Shown: positions 40,483-52,024, counted from the first letter of the stretch. The stretch: DNA of 64,000 nt from Symbiodinium natans (GCA_905221605.1 CAJNDS010002248.1:124001-188000); one strand, 5' to 3'. Translations and numbers: made by a program. The notes: generated by a model not told the origin, from the sequence alone.

Positions 40483-40560
40483 AGGGTTTAGGGTTTAGGG
40501 TTTAGAGTTTAGGGTTTAGGGTTTCGGGTTTAAGGTTTAGGGTTTAGGGCTTAGGGTCTC
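40483..40560 (+). repeat. Telomere-type array (TTTAGGG)n, degenerate
   Basis: About ten units. Confidence 0.85.
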
Positions 40561-41471
40561 GGAGGGTTGAGCACGAAACATACGACAAGATACGAGGGTG
40601 TAGGGTTAAGGGTCAAGAATGCTCTGGAGCATGCTGCGACACAGTACGCTGCACGCAATGCCGTGAGGAATTCGCCGACTCAATGGCAGGAGCACAGAAT
40701 CTCTCCGTGGACCAGACATTCGACGCTGCGCTAGGATACTGTAACCTCCTCTCAGATCCGGTGCAGCATCGGAGCCCCTTCAGCACTGCCCGGCATTAAA
40801 AAAATAAATCTCGCGCGCCGCCTCTTAGCTCTTATAAGGGCCTCCCCGAATAGACTTGACAGACCTAACACGTATGATTTACGAAGATAATCTCACGACT
40901 GCTTCGTCTGTCCCTCCAACCTGACACTAGGTTGCGATGCAAACCATCGTACTATGGTCGAGGACGCCGGACCTGACACTATAAACTCGAAAACCCTTCT
41001 ACACCCAAAGTGGAGAGAAGAGGCTCAGCAGAAAACGAACAAAATCATCGCTGTTCAGGTAAATCCAAGGCACTTTTGGGCGCGGCCGAGGTCACCTTTT
41101 CACGAGGACCGGCTTGTATCAGTAAGGACCCAAGATCGTGAAGCCGTAACGCCGTCAGCCTTGTTACACCCCATAAGCTCTGAACCCTAAACCTGAAAAA
41201 CCTAAACCCTAAACCCCGAACCTTTGCACTTGAGCGCCCCGACATCTTGTCGTAGTGAGGTTTCACTGTCGAGGGGAGGCTGTAGTGGCTTCGACATGCC
41301 CTGGTGATGTTCTTTAGCGACCTGACCTAGGATTTCAGATGTCATTTTGGGGATACTGAATCCACACAGTTACATAGAGATGTAGGGCCGCGGAATAGCT
41401 TGGCTTACGGACTTGGCCATTCACAAGAACGACGGCCACCAAAAAAATCCGGAGCAACTTGTGGGGAAGTG

Positions 41472-41533
41472 CACCCTAAACCCTAAACCCTAAACCCTAA
41501 ACCTCAACCCTAAACCCTAAACCCTAAACCCCA
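41472..41533 (+). repeat. Telomere-type array (CCCTAAA)n
   Basis: About nine units; donor side of PPR exon 1. Confidence 0.9.
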
Positions 41534-41546
41534 GCAGCAACCCGGC

Positions 41547-41591
41547 CAAGTCGCTTATGAGCCTGACCGCCTCCCATGGGGGAGGAGGGGC
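41547..41591 (-). CDS. PPR gene exon 1 (first exon found)
   Basis: After CTGGCCCAG|G it reads PPPPWEAVRLISDL, the W.AV.LI.DL form of a PPR second helix, and ends TTG|GCCGGG (GC donor). There is no direct join to exon 2, since a first helix is missing between them. Upstream lies a family A element 16 bases away. Confidence 0.6.
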
Positions 41592-41614
41592 CTGGGCCAG
41601 TTGAGGGATCCAGG

Positions 41615-41757
41615 CCCCTATGCTAACAGTTTTTAATAGGGGTAGGGATTAGGGTTTAAGGTTTAGGCTTTAGGGTTTAGGGTTTAGGTTTTAGTGGTTA
41701 TTGTGCCCCCTATTGTAGTCCTATTAAGGACTGTTAGCATAAGGGTGAACATCCCAA
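41615..41757. mobile_element. Family A element with perfect 8-base target duplication and telomere insert
   Basis: GATCCAGG stands at 41607-41614 and again at 41758-41765. The right end CTGTTAGCATAAGGG..CATCCCAA is typical. The left terminal bases are lost. TTTAGGG units (41640-41695) fill the loop. Confidence 0.85.
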
Positions 41758-41977
41758 GATCCAGGGGATTGGAAGGGACCCCATTGCAGGAAAATCTTGT
41801 TTTGCAACTTTCGGGGCCGACTTCTAGGTTGCTTCTACAGTAAAGTACCTGCTATGATTCGGTAGTTTCCATACTCCTGGCTTCTGCTGTTACGCACACC
41901 ATCATGAGTAAGGCATGGCACGTAGTAGTAAACATGTAGGAACATGGCGGCACTGCCCCCAAAAACACCTCCCCGAA

Positions 41978-42040
41978 ACCCTAAACCCTAAACCCTAAAC
42001 CCTAAACCCTAAACCCTAAACCCTAAACCCTAAACCCTCA
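41978..42040 (+). repeat. Telomere-type array (CCCTAAA)n
   Basis: Nine perfect units. With 42129-42222 it brackets 88 bases that may be a further exon. Confidence 0.95.
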
Positions 42041-42128
42041 CCACAAACCAAAGTCCCGGGGCAACGGCAGGCCGGGACCGGGGAGATGACGCAGCACTGG
42101 CCGCGTGAGACTCCTTGTTGCAGCATGA

Positions 42129-42222
42129 TAGGGTTTAGGGTTTAGGGTTTAGGGTTTAGGGTTTAGGGTTTAGGGTTTAGGGTTTAGGGTTTAGGATTTA
42201 GGGTTTAGGGTTTAGGGTTTAG
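42129..42222 (+). repeat. Telomere-type array (TTTAGGG)n
   Basis: About thirteen units. Confidence 0.95.
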
Positions 42223-42223
42223 A

Positions 42224-42315
42224 AATTTCGGAGCCTTCATTAGATTAGGGTTTTGGGGGCTATTGTCTGAAGGAACCCTAAAAACATACTATTGGTACTT
42301 ATTCCGAACCCTATA
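42224..42315. mobile_element. Foldback family F element
   Basis: GGAGCCTTCATTAGATTAGG to TACTTATTCCGAACCCTATAG; abuts a family B element. Confidence 0.5.
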
Positions 42316-42320
42316 GTACA

Positions 42321-42408
42321 CCAATTGCCTACATTTTGTTTTATGGCTTATACCGTACCTACTAATTAAGGGTAGTTACTACTGAACTATAGGTACAGAG
42401 AGTCCCAG
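42321..42408. mobile_element. Foldback family B element
   Basis: AATTGCCTACATTTTG and ACTATAGGTACAGAGAGTCCCAGG. Confidence 0.55.
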
Positions 42409-42605
42409 GTAGCCAGCAGACAGCAGAAACTCTCGTAGTCGACTCCTTATCCATCCCGACCCAACCCTGGAGAAACCACTGGGTGGTTGGTTTGTGTGTC
42501 ATGCCTGTGCACCCAGGCTCATCATCCTTCCGTGTTCTGAATTCCACAAGCCGGGGCTTGAGTTAACGCGGACATGTACACGTCACAGGAAAGTCTGGGG
42601 GGGGC

Positions 42606-42665
42606 CCAAACCCTAAACCCTAAACCCTAAACCCTAAACCCTAAACCCTAAACCCCAAACCCTAA
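42606..42665 (+). repeat. Telomere-type array (CCCTAAA)n
   Basis: About 8.5 units. Confidence 0.95.
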
Positions 42666-42747
42666 GCTTGTGCAACCGACTCCAGTCAGACAGCAGTAGC
42701 TGTTCTGCAGAACAAAGGCAGCGTAGCCAACCCTAAGCCCTGTCTGC

Positions 42748-42844
42748 CCACCCCCAATTACCCACAGTTTTATGGGTTCTACCGTTCTACCTATGACTTC
42801 AGTAGAGGTAATTACTACGAATCTGTAGGTAATTGGGGCTGCAG
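42748..42844. mobile_element. Foldback family B element
   Basis: CACCCCCAATTACCCACAG and CTGTAGGTAATTGGGGCTGCAG, nearly perfect inverted ends. Confidence 0.8.
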
Positions 42845-43509
42845 GTACATACCCGAAGCCCTGTTGTTTAGGGTTTAGGGTTTAGGGTTTAGGGTTTACG
42901 GTTTAGGAGCATTGCAATCGAGTCTCAGTGTCCAGGTGCGGCGTGACCAGACGTGAGAATCGTCCTGGGGATGCCCTGAGATTCACGCCCCCCTCCATCA
43001 CGCTCCTGAGCTCTCTTGGGTTTAGGGTTTAGGGTTAGGAATTATAGGGTATTTTGGGGCTCGATTTGGGGATTCTAGGTATAGGGTTCGGCAAAACACT
43101 CGCACACGGCAGGCTTCAGAAGGTCTCGTTTGGCAGAAGTTCACTTTCAGGGGTCTGCAGGGTCTGTAGTGTTCAGGGCCCAGAGTTTAGTTGCAGTCTG
43201 GGGTTGTCACCAATTTTGCCTCTTAAGAAAGCACAATCCCAAGCCTCAGCCCAAAGGCTACTAGGGAGTGCAGGGACTGAGACGGTGCTCGTCCTGAAAA
43301 AGCTATGACATCATGAGCTGCTGAAAGACCACTCTACCCATACTTCGCTCACGCACATGCTCCCATGTCGCATCCCAGGCGCCGCAGCACGTAGTTGAAT
43401 TCACAAGACCATGCAGGGTCTCCCGCTCACGTAGCGAGCTTGCCAACGAAAGCTGCTCACAGTCCAGGCCAGAAGCAGCGGCACATGGGCAGGGCTTCTG
43501 CAAGCGCAA

Positions 43510-43617
43510 TAAAGGGGCCTTCATAATTGGAAAAGGGCTTTGGGGTTTACTGGAGTATAATTCCGAAGGAACCATGAGGGAATATTAGTAGCAATTTTTT
43601 GCGACCCCTACAGTAGT
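43510..43617. mobile_element. Foldback family F element
   Basis: AAAGGGGCCTTCATAATTGG, GGAGTATAATTCCGAAGG, GGAACCATGAGGGAATA and GCGACCCCTACAG. Confidence 0.6.
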
Positions 43618-44265
43618 TCGGCCATTGAGACCGAGGCCCCGAGTATACCTTGAACTCATTGGGTGAGTGCTGGGGGGTGGGGGGTTGCTGTTTAGGGCTT
43701 AGGGCTTAGGGTTTACCGGACCTTCGACTCAGTCAGTAGGGGCACACCCTCGGTGGTAACAACTGAGGCTGGTTGGCTTCGTGGTTTGGACTTGCGGCTA
43801 GAATGTTGCCATTCCAGCAATCTGGGGCTTCTATTTTGCCGTCAAGCAATGCTTGTTGAAAAATGATGCTGCAATCGATCGCAGGTGCCGAGTGGAGGTG
43901 CAGAGCAAGCCCATGCAACGCCCCTTGTTTGACAGCACGCCTAGGGAGCCCCAAACCACTATGTCAAAGTGACACTGGTGCAGGGTCCTCCCGGAGCCTC
44001 CCACGATCTTAGGCACGACAAGCTCTTTTTTACGCTCTCAGAGGTGGGATCTCGAGTCTCTCCTGCAGCTTGGAGTAAGCCCTGCCTAATCAGACCTAAG
44101 ATGCTCCGACACGTGGAGACCACTCCCTACCTCGCAGCCACTTACTGCTGCAATTGTTCCAAGGGGTTGACTCTTAAGGTCCAAAAGGGCTCATGCTCCG
44201 AATCTGCAACCCGAAACCCGAAACCTCCAAAGTGCTACCAAAGCCAACCACCACCCCCCCCCTCC

Positions 44266-44372
44266 CTCAGTGGCCCAGCAAGCAAACTATTATACAGGCA
44301 CCCCTGTTTTTTGGTTGGCTACTCTACAAGGGAACCCAGAACCGAAACAAGGGGCAAAGGGGGCACCACTGG
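44266..44372. mobile_element. Foldback family I element
   Basis: CAGTGGCCCAGCAAG, TTTTTTGGTTGGCTACTCTAC and AGGGGGCACCACTGG; the second copy is at 56146-56250. Confidence 0.5.
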
Positions 44373-44397
44373 GGCTCAAGTCTCCCCCCCCCGGAAT

Positions 44398-44550
44398 TCA
44401 ACTTGAGGCTTTTTTGACCGCTGGTTCGCGCTCCCTCTTCAGCTCCTCAAGCAGCTGCGCTTCCAGAAGCCGAAAGGTGGCCCCCAAGTAGCGGGCCCAG
44501 AACTCCTTAGAACAGCTCAGCCGAGGTTGGGGCACGAAGGGTTGCAGGGC
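44398..44550 (-). CDS. Exon, probably terminal, unrecognised
   Basis: After TCCTAAAG|G the minus frame reads ALQPFVPQPRLSCSKEFWAR and RLLEAQLLEELKREREP, ending in TGA at 44398. A GT donor (GCG|GTCAAA) could also end it earlier. The Leu/Glu/Arg-rich second half should be a helix. Protein-like throughout, with strong third-position bias. It lies upstream of the PPR gene on the same strand and may be the end of the preceding gene. Confidence 0.45.
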   Translation of the reverse strand, partial: ALQPFVPQPRLSCSKEFWARYLGATFRLLEAQLLEELKREREPAVKKASS

Positions 44551-44990
44551 CTTTAGGACTTTTGGGGTTTAGAGTTTAGGATTCTTCTCTTTACTTTGTA
44601 TATATATATATATATCTATATTTTCTCTTTTTCCCCACCCTCGGTGTGGGGTTGCTAGATTTCAAACTCAACTTGTCTCCTCGCCCGGAACTCTTCTCCT
44701 CGCCCGGTCTACTCCTCGCTCATCCCTGGAGTGGCGTGCCCAACCCCAGGAGTCTCCCTGGTGCCAGAGCGTCCCCGCAGTGCCCAGGCCCAGAGGCTCG
44801 AGTGCCCAAGAACAGAGTGTCCCTGGAGTGCCCAGCCCCAGAGTCTCCCTGGAGTGCCCAGCCCCAGAGTCTCCCTGGAATGCCCAACCCCATAGTGTCC
44901 CGGAGTGCCCAGCCCTCTACCAAAAGAGGGTGGGGATGTTCGAAGTAAATAACTTTTTTTTGGGGGGGGGGGGGGGGGGGGGGGTGGCCT
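44548..44990. other. No gene; direct repeats and G tract
   Basis: Contains a TA tract at 44599-44622, about five imperfect copies of GAGTGCCCAGCCCCAGAGTC (44730-44920) and a G run at 44957-44984. Confidence 0.6.
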
Positions 44991-45182
44991 GCAAAAGGCC
45001 GTAAGCACTGAACCTCCCGAGGCCACGCTCCTGCTTCCCTGAACGAGTGCCACCTTTCATAAACCACGAAATCTCCAAGGTCCCGAAATTGCATAGGGTT
45101 TAGGGTTTCAGGTTTAGGTTCAGGGTTTAGGGCTTAAGGCCTGAGGGTTTAGGATTTACTGAAGTCTTGCTGTTTTTTGTCT

Positions 45183-45233
45183 GCTTGAGCACCTCCTCGG
45201 TGATCTTCGCCGGCACCAGTCGGAGACGCGTGC
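45183..45233 (-). CDS. Exon-like fragment
   Basis: After CCCCCCAAG|GC it reads TRLRLVPAKITEEVLK. It looks like a conserved soluble-domain strand and helix. TTTAGGG repeats (45092-45160) lie on the donor side. Family unknown. Confidence 0.4.
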
Positions 45234-45270
45234 CTTGGGGGGGCATTCCATGCAACTGGGGCATTTTTCC

Positions 45271-45363
45271 GGAATTGGCTATTCGGCCTTCTATTGATAA
45301 TCCCCATCATCAACCCTATCAAGGGCCTTTTTAGGCGTTATAGGATAGAATAGCCCGTCCTGG
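45271..45363. mobile_element. Foldback family C element, worn left end
   Basis: TTGGCTATTCGGCC at left and GGATAGAATAGCCCGTCCTGG at right. Confidence 0.5.
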
Positions 45364-46616
45364 TTTAGGGGATGGTCATCATACCAGCGTTCCCACACCA
45401 GGTTGCTGTCGAATCAGTCTAAGGGTTTAGTGTTTAGGGTTTAGGGTTTCTAAGCGTATGGCCATATAAAAGCACGCCTGTAACCAATTCGTATTCTTGT
45501 GTGAGCCGTACTATTCACCCTTCATGCGGAGCATCGATGATATGAGGAGCAAGGGAAATCAAAAAAAAATATGCTTCAACGTTTTTTCACAAAGGGACTC
45601 GGCTGCTGCCCTTTCTGCCCTAGCTTTAAGCTACCCCTGGAGTTCTGGCGGAAAATCCGGAGGTGCCTCGCAAGGAAGGCTGTCGATCGAGGAGGGCCTG
45701 CGCCCAGCCTCGGAAATCTGATGGTAGGCTTTGGGGTATTTGGGGGGGGGGGGGGGGGGGGGGGGGGTAGGTTTTTTTTTTTTTCTCTTGCCGGTTCAGG
45801 GTTTCACAGCGCTATCTCTGAAGAGCGGCAATCCGAGCACGAGCGGGTTTAGGGTTTAGGGTATAGAGGTTACCGGGTTTTGATTCTCGCACTAGCACAA
45901 GCAAGCAACTTAGGTTCCGGCAAGAAAAACCAAATCTTTTGCTTGCTAGAGGTTTTGGGCTTTAGTGGTGAAGGGTTTTAGAGTTTCGGGCTGGGTGTTC
46001 TGGATTCGATTTCGTCCACCCACGCAACAACAACTCTTCAAAGCACACAAGCCTCGCAAGTGAATACATGCCACGCCAACAAGCAGAACTGATTCTAACC
46101 AACCCTCCCGAAGTCCTAAACCCTAGACCCCCATAACCTCGCAGGACATCCCCGGGCCCCAATGCCCCAGTTGAAGGTACCCCTGCCAAAAAAACCATAC
46201 ATAACCATCGACCCGCCAGCCAACCCCAGCGAAAAAAACCAAGCACACACGCACACCCGCACCCGCACCCGCACCTGCACCCACACCCTCCCCTAAACCT
46301 TACACCACGTAAGCCCGAAGCAGACCCGAAGCCCTAAACAGATGAAACCCTCCTGAGTCTAGGAGCTGGCCGGCACGGCCGCGGCGAACTCCGGCCCCGA
46401 GGGCGGGCAAAGGTTAAGGAATGCCTCTCAGGCACCCGAAACCCTAAACCTGAGGCTCCAATGGGTGATTATTTTGCTTGCAAAAACCAGAACAGGAGAA
46501 GGGGCCACAGCAAGGTTGGAAGGTCCCAAGCCAGTTGACAGTAAATGCCCAGCATGCCGCCTTCTACCCTAAACCCTTCTTTGACTCCAGGAACGAGGCC
46601 GGAACGACTCTCAAAC

Positions 46617-47197
46617 TTAGGTAACTCTGTTGCCCAGGAGCACATACACTCGGGGCATCAGCACAAAAGAAAGACTGCATACTGAAAGTGCTTGCAAAAT
46701 GCGGGCCTTACTCAACCGCACTCTCACACACCCTCGCACGTGCATCTCTCTCTTCTGTTCTTTCAACTGTCGTCGTGCACGTCCGTGTTCCTCGCAAAAA
46801 GCCTCGTGATTGTCTGACTCTCGTCCAGGCAAAAAGACCCTCCACAACCGCGAGGAAAGGTGATGGTCGCAACTTCGTCCGCAAGAAGTGTCCTGGATGT
46901 GGTAGTACTTGTGGGCCTTTGCAAAATGCGGCCCGCGCTTTCACACTGACTTCCAATGTGCTTGTAGTCGCTGTTGGTGATCTGCTCTAGCGCGGTGCCT
47001 CCCGTGGGACTTCGCACTGGGAATCTTCCCTGCACATCCACTTCTTTCCTGTCGCACTCGACCCGTGGGCTTTTGTTGTTCTGATCGAGTCGTCGTTGCA
47101 GCGTCAGAATGTCCTCGGCGTGCTGTTCCACACACCGTTTAGCTCCAAACACTTTTGCATGGCTTCCTCCAAGGCGCAAGCGAATTGACCTTCTCAA
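46617..47197 (-). pseudogene. Possible frame-shifted coding remnant
   Basis: Minus frame 46763-47197 (includes CVEQHAEDILTLQRRLDQNN and ALEQITNSDYKHIG) and the overlapping frame 46617-46847 (includes CEEHGRARRQLKEQKREM) look like one helical protein split by a shift. Third positions are C/G rich. No domain recognised; chance cannot be excluded. Confidence 0.25.
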
Positions 47198-47470
47198 ACT
47201 GGCTTCGTGTCAGCACCCCTTCACAGTTTTTACAGGATTCTTCCACATGCTTGAAGGATGTTGCTGGAAGACGTGCTTGCCTTCCCGGTTCATAGAACGG
47301 TCCATATCCGTCTGCAACAACCCATGCAGCGCGGGATTGGGGAGCCGGGCTGTAGATTTCTCCCCAAGTTGCGTGCTTAGCAGAGCTTACGGGACAAGAT
47401 GTCGGTGTCCCATTTGGACCTCGAAATCATACGTCTTGAGCCGTAGCCATCTTAAGCCTAAACAACCCGT

Positions 47471-47548
47471 CCGGGATGGGCTATTATACCCCATAATCCC
47501 TTAAATGGTTCATTATGGGGATTCATAAGGCCTAGTAGCCCATCCTGG
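47471..47548. mobile_element. Foldback family C element
   Basis: CCGGGATGGGCTATTATACC and AGGCCTAGTAGCCCATCCTGG. Confidence 0.75.
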
Positions 47549-48142
47549 TTCTTCAAACTTAAAAACCCTTGTACTTCTAAACCCTAAACCCTAAACCCTA
47601 AACCCTTGCGCCTCAGCCTCCGCTAAGGCCGACAGGGAGGGCTCGGTGGCTGCCAGAACTCGGAGGACCACCTGGCACTGGAGGTTTTTTGGGTTCAATG
47701 TCTCCCTGCGTCCTCCCTCAACCTACCTGATTGTTGGGAATATTACCCGAAACCCTAAATTGAGGGGGGGGTGGGGGGGGTGTTTGGAGGGATGCTTGGA
47801 AGCTGTGGGCAACGAGGGAGTGGTTAGTCAGGGAAGTAAATCTTGAACCCAACCTCAAATGAACTCCTATTCCGAGCCCAGACCATGATCCCGACGCCCG
47901 CGTAACCCCATTATCCCGAAGTGGGGAGAAATCAACGTCAGCAAATCAACATGTATTCGCTGCAGGCCCGACAGCTGCAACACGCGCTGTTGCATTTTCA
48001 GCTCGCATGCATGGGAAGAATGTGGGGGGCAAAGGGCTGCCCCTCTCAGTGCACGGCTCAATCGCTTCCGTCTCTGAAGCTTCCTGGAAGGCCCCGAAGT
48101 CACGAACTCCCTAAACCCTAAACCCTAAACCCTAAACCCTAG

Positions 48143-48240
48143 ACCGAGTCCAATATGGGGGAGAGTTTCTGCCTCGTCCTCCACATCTTCTCCATGGACA
48201 TCTGGGTCTCGGAGTTGCAGGCGCGCAAAGGCCTAACGGG
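48143..48240 (-). CDS. Exon-like fragment, acidic
   Basis: Minus frame reads FARLQLRDPDVHGEDVEDEA then ETLPHIG. It is bracketed by CCCTAAA blocks (48111-48142 and 48288-48345). The + frame is also open. Family unknown. Confidence 0.3.
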
Positions 48241-48287
48241 GCGAGCTCACGAAGGCGAAGGTTTAAGTTTAAGGTTGCGGGGCAAAA

Positions 48288-48345
48288 ACCCTAAACCCTA
48301 AACCCTAAACCCCAAACCCCAAACCCTAAACCCTAAACCCTAAAC
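48288..48345 (+). repeat. Telomere-type array, CCCTAAA with CCCCAAA variants
   Basis: About eight units. Confidence 0.9.
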
Positions 48346-48759
48346 GGGCATCCCTGGGCACATGTGTCGTTCTGGAGGCCTGGGTTCGGACGACCTAGCC
48401 TGCCAACAAGAAGTCTTGAGGGACTGCGGGCCCTGGGTTCGGATGCCATCTTGCTCTAAGGCTTCTTTGCCACCCACCTACTATACTCCCCTTAGAACCT
48501 TAATAAAAATAATCTGTTTAATATCGTCTTGGGTTTTATATAAACATGAAAAAAAACTCCCAAGGGGACATAGCCTAGTTCCTGTGCTATAGTGCAGTAG
48601 GGTCTTTGGGTCAAGGGTTGATGTGTTCAAACCTTCTGAGCAGCACACTTTGCGGACAAGCTGCGTCCACGGATAGACCTGATCATCACCCACATGGAAT
48701 GTTGTGCTGGAAGGCTTTTCACATTTGGGTGCAAGTTGAATGTCGTCTTCGTCTGCCTG

Positions 48760-49087
48760 TTCCTTCCTTCCTTCCTTCCTTGCTTCCTTCCTGCCTCCCT
48801 TCCTCCCTCTCTCACTCCCACCCCGCCTCCCTTCCTCCTTTCCTTCCGGTGTGCTCCTGGAGACATCGAGCTAAGGCGCGCTCGAGTCTTTTCTTTCTTT
48901 CAGTATTTATTTCTGGTTTTTGGTTGTTACTCTTTCCTTCCTTTCCTGCAGCGTGGGGGCGGACCCCCAAACTGACGAGCCTCTTTTTGAAAAAAAACCC
49001 TCTCTCTCTCTCTCTTTTTCTTTTTTCTCCGGGTCATGAGGCAGACCCCGCAAGCTTCCTCCCTCCTTCGCTCGCGCTCTCTCTCTC

Positions 49088-49147
<60 letters not shown>
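48760..49147 (+). repeat. TTCC / CT pyrimidine microsatellites
   Basis: CTTCCTTCC (48764-48850) and two CTCTCT runs (48998-49015, 49073-49147). Confidence 0.9.
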
Positions 49148-49149
<2 letters not shown>

Positions 49150-49513
49150 CAGCCTAAGCCCCAGCCCTTCGTACTTCGAAAACAGGTTCGCAAGGCAGCG
49201 CAGGGCACAGAGCCCTGCATCTACAAGCCCCACTTCCCCTCGACCCCCAAACACATCTAAACATCCCCCCCAACCCTAAATCTGAGATTCCCTTCAATCT
49301 CCTTCACCAGCAGCCCTGGGTTTTCGGAATTAGGTGCCCTCTATAGTCCCAAAAGGGTGTATGGGGGGATATAGGGTACTCTTCGGAACCACGCAGGAGA
49401 AGTCTAGGAAACAAAGTCGTGCCCCACTTTGCCACCAGGATTCTCGAAGGGAAGCATTCCGGGCCCGGTCTAGTCCTACCACCTTGGGGACCAGATGAAC
49501 CCCAAAAGGGTTC

Positions 49514-49600
49514 ATGGTTCATATGACCCTAATAGAAATTATAATTGCTTATTAGGGTATATAATCCCGATTTTTGGGGTTCATGTGGTCCCCGAGGTAG
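49514..49600. mobile_element. Foldback-like element
   Basis: GGTTCATATGACCCTAATAG and TTATTAGGGTATATAATCCC..GGTTCATGTGGTCCCC. A weaker relative lies at 58976-59040. Confidence 0.4.
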
Positions 49601-50109
49601 TGGTGAACTTCTAACCATGGGCCAAAACCTGTCAAACCTTGACCCGCATTCCGCGAGGCCTCTTGAAGCTGCGCCCGGCCACCCGGAACGTCCTTGTGAC
49701 TCCGGCACAGCAGAGACCCTCAACCCTAAATCCTAAACCCTTAACCCCAACCCCCCCCCCTCTGGGATCTGTGTTCACAATTTCCCCGAAGTGTGATTTG
49801 CACGTCTCCAAATCGGAGGTCTTGACTAGCCACTAGACAGCCCAGGGTCCACTTTTCTACAATAAGTTGCGGGCTCGCCCTGGCTCCCGAAATGGTGTGA
49901 AAGCTTGAGGGCTCGGATTGGGGGCGAGGAGTCCGATCAAAAAAATAGGAGGGGATTATTCCAGGCAAGCCAGAAACTCATCTGCAACCTCAGCGCGGTT
50001 GAAACTGCGATGAGGTTGGGTGTCACAAGGCCTGAAGCCACCTGTTTTGGTGGACGGACTGAGGTTGCCCTAAACCCCCCCAAAAAAAGCCTAAACTAAC
50101 TCCCAAATA

Positions 50110-50133
50110 ACCCCTCCCCCCCCCCCCCCCCCC

Positions 50134-50173
<40 letters not shown>
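50110..50173 (+). repeat. C run, A run and TA microsatellite
   Basis: Three homopolymer or dinucleotide tracts in succession. Confidence 0.9.
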
Positions 50174-50175
<2 letters not shown>

Positions 50176-51943
50176 TACCTTCTTAAACTCTGCAGGCCAG
50201 ATTCCCCGCCTCAACGCTGCGCATCTCTTGCTCAGCTGCCTGGGACTCGGTGCTGCCCATTCCTGTGTGGATTTGCGGGTTCCTGCACCATTTTATGGTA
50301 CTATTGAAGATGATCATGTTTGTTCCTTAGTGGGTTTAAGTATCCATAAAAATGTAAAATGGTTTTTTCCACTGAACCAGGTTCATGAGGGTTACAGTCG
50401 GGCCCAATTCGGCGTTGAGTAGGGCTTCCAATAGGGTGAAGTAGCGCTTCTAATGGGGCTAAGCAGGGCTGGTAAGTTGGGGTTTGAGTAGGTTTTGTAG
50501 GGCTTTGTTCGGGCTTAGAGGGTTTGATTAGGCTTTTTTCGTCAGCCAGGTCGGGTTTGTATGGCTGCAGTAGAACCTATTTGGCCGGGTTTTACTAATT
50601 CTGGTTTACAGGGTGTAATTAGGCTTTATTGGGTTTATGAGGCCCATTCAGGATTCAACGTAGGTGTAGGTGGTAAGACGCATACCACCGCAAGACATGA
50701 GTGCAGGGTTTGCGACTTTAGGGGTATAGTGCAAATGATTGGGAATTTGAGCCCGAGACATCTCATCCTCAATGAATCGAAAAGGGCCCACCTGCCTAAG
50801 CCCTATACCCTAAACCTTAAACCCTAAACCCCAAAACCTGAACTCTAGAAATCTACACACGGAGAAGATGCGAAATAAACCGGGTCCTGGCGCAGTCAAG
50901 CCCTGCCCCCGGTCATGCCACGAGCGCAATAAGCCGAGTTTCGGGCTTACGAAGTGTGCGATTCACGGGGCGCTTTTCCACCGCTAAGCTGCATCCTATG
51001 TCGCCGTAAACTCTAAACCCTAAACCCTATAGGGCAGTAAGAGGTTTTGGGTTTCGGGATTTAAGGTGGCCTCCTTGTTTTGGGACTGTTTGGGGGTTGG
51101 CTTTACATATGCTTCGCGGCCGTTGCGTTCTCGGGGAGTCCCGGGGCCTTTCCCCACATTGCAAGAGCCACAAAGAGGGCGCTGGTGCTTTCATCTATCT
51201 AAAAGTCTGACTGCCTAATCAGCACGTTCATAAATCCACCGTTCTTTGCTGCAGCTCTGTGCACGTTGCAAATGCCTATACTCTCGGGCTTTCATGCCTG
51301 TCCGGTGAACATTCAGGCGGCTTCTGACTCTCGGACGCTGACTCTAAGGTATAGTATTGTAACTTCGAACCTGTGCAAACCTCCACAAACTCCACTAGCA
51401 GAAGGTGAGAAGAATATCCTCATGAGCAAGTCTCGGTCACATGTGCCTCGCAACCACAGAAGCAATAGACATGCTCTCCGATCTCTCCGCAACAATGCAC
51501 AGCAGGGAAGGTACCATGGCCCAGGCAGCTGATGATCCTCAATGGAGCCCTCCAAACTCCGAACCCCTTCCAAAGGCCCCCCTAAACCCTAAACGCAAAA
51601 CTTGTCTAGACAACAGATCCGATGCCCGCCAAGCCAGACACTTTGAGCGTCGCAACGTCTCTGAATTAGCAGGGCTCTCTGACGAAAAAACATCGTATGT
51701 GCATAATACAATATACACATTCATACACTAGCCGTCGCTGTAACAGTTTTCAGCCGCCTCCTGTCATATACGGAACCTACAAACAATGAACGGGATGTGG
51801 TCGCAAACAAAAGCCTTTCTCCGTCGTCTTCTCGCATGCGCGTCAGGTTCCCCCTCAGGGGGCTCATGCTCAGTTCGGGATGCTTGCACACAAGCTGCAC
51901 AGCTTGAAACATATGTGTACGTGCATATGGTCATTTCTCTGAA

Positions 51944-52024
51944 ATATGGTCCCCTGTAAGATCCTTATTATAAGGCGGCCCCTCTTAATTTAGGGTCCCG
52001 AAAAGCGACCCTAATTTTGAGAAC
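51944..52024. mobile_element. Family E element
   Basis: ATGGTCCCCTGTAAGATCC and GGGTCCCGAAAAGCGACCC with CTTATTATAAGGCGG. Confidence 0.4.

Larger units (their letters stand above)
17680..41591 (-). other. Multi-exon PPR-protein gene, at least 17 exons over ~24 kb
   Basis: Seventeen short minus-strand pieces, each listed separately, alternate between the two helices of pentatricopeptide repeats. PPR proteins bind RNA sequence-specifically, usually in organelles, and act in RNA processing and translation. Nine consecutive pairs join in phase and restore normal 35-residue repeat spacing, for example NAAIDA+CDKGFQWAMALHLL, CAPDV+VTWNCLISALGAG and ALE+RGGCWEQALWFL. All acceptors used are AG followed by G. 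Donors in these nine joins are mostly GC, twice GT, which is typical of dinoflagellates. Some helices are still missing, so more small exons should exist. The start, stop and any targeting peptide are not found, and the gene may run beyond these limits. Introns carry telomere repeats, foldback elements and larger insertions. Confidence 0.85.
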
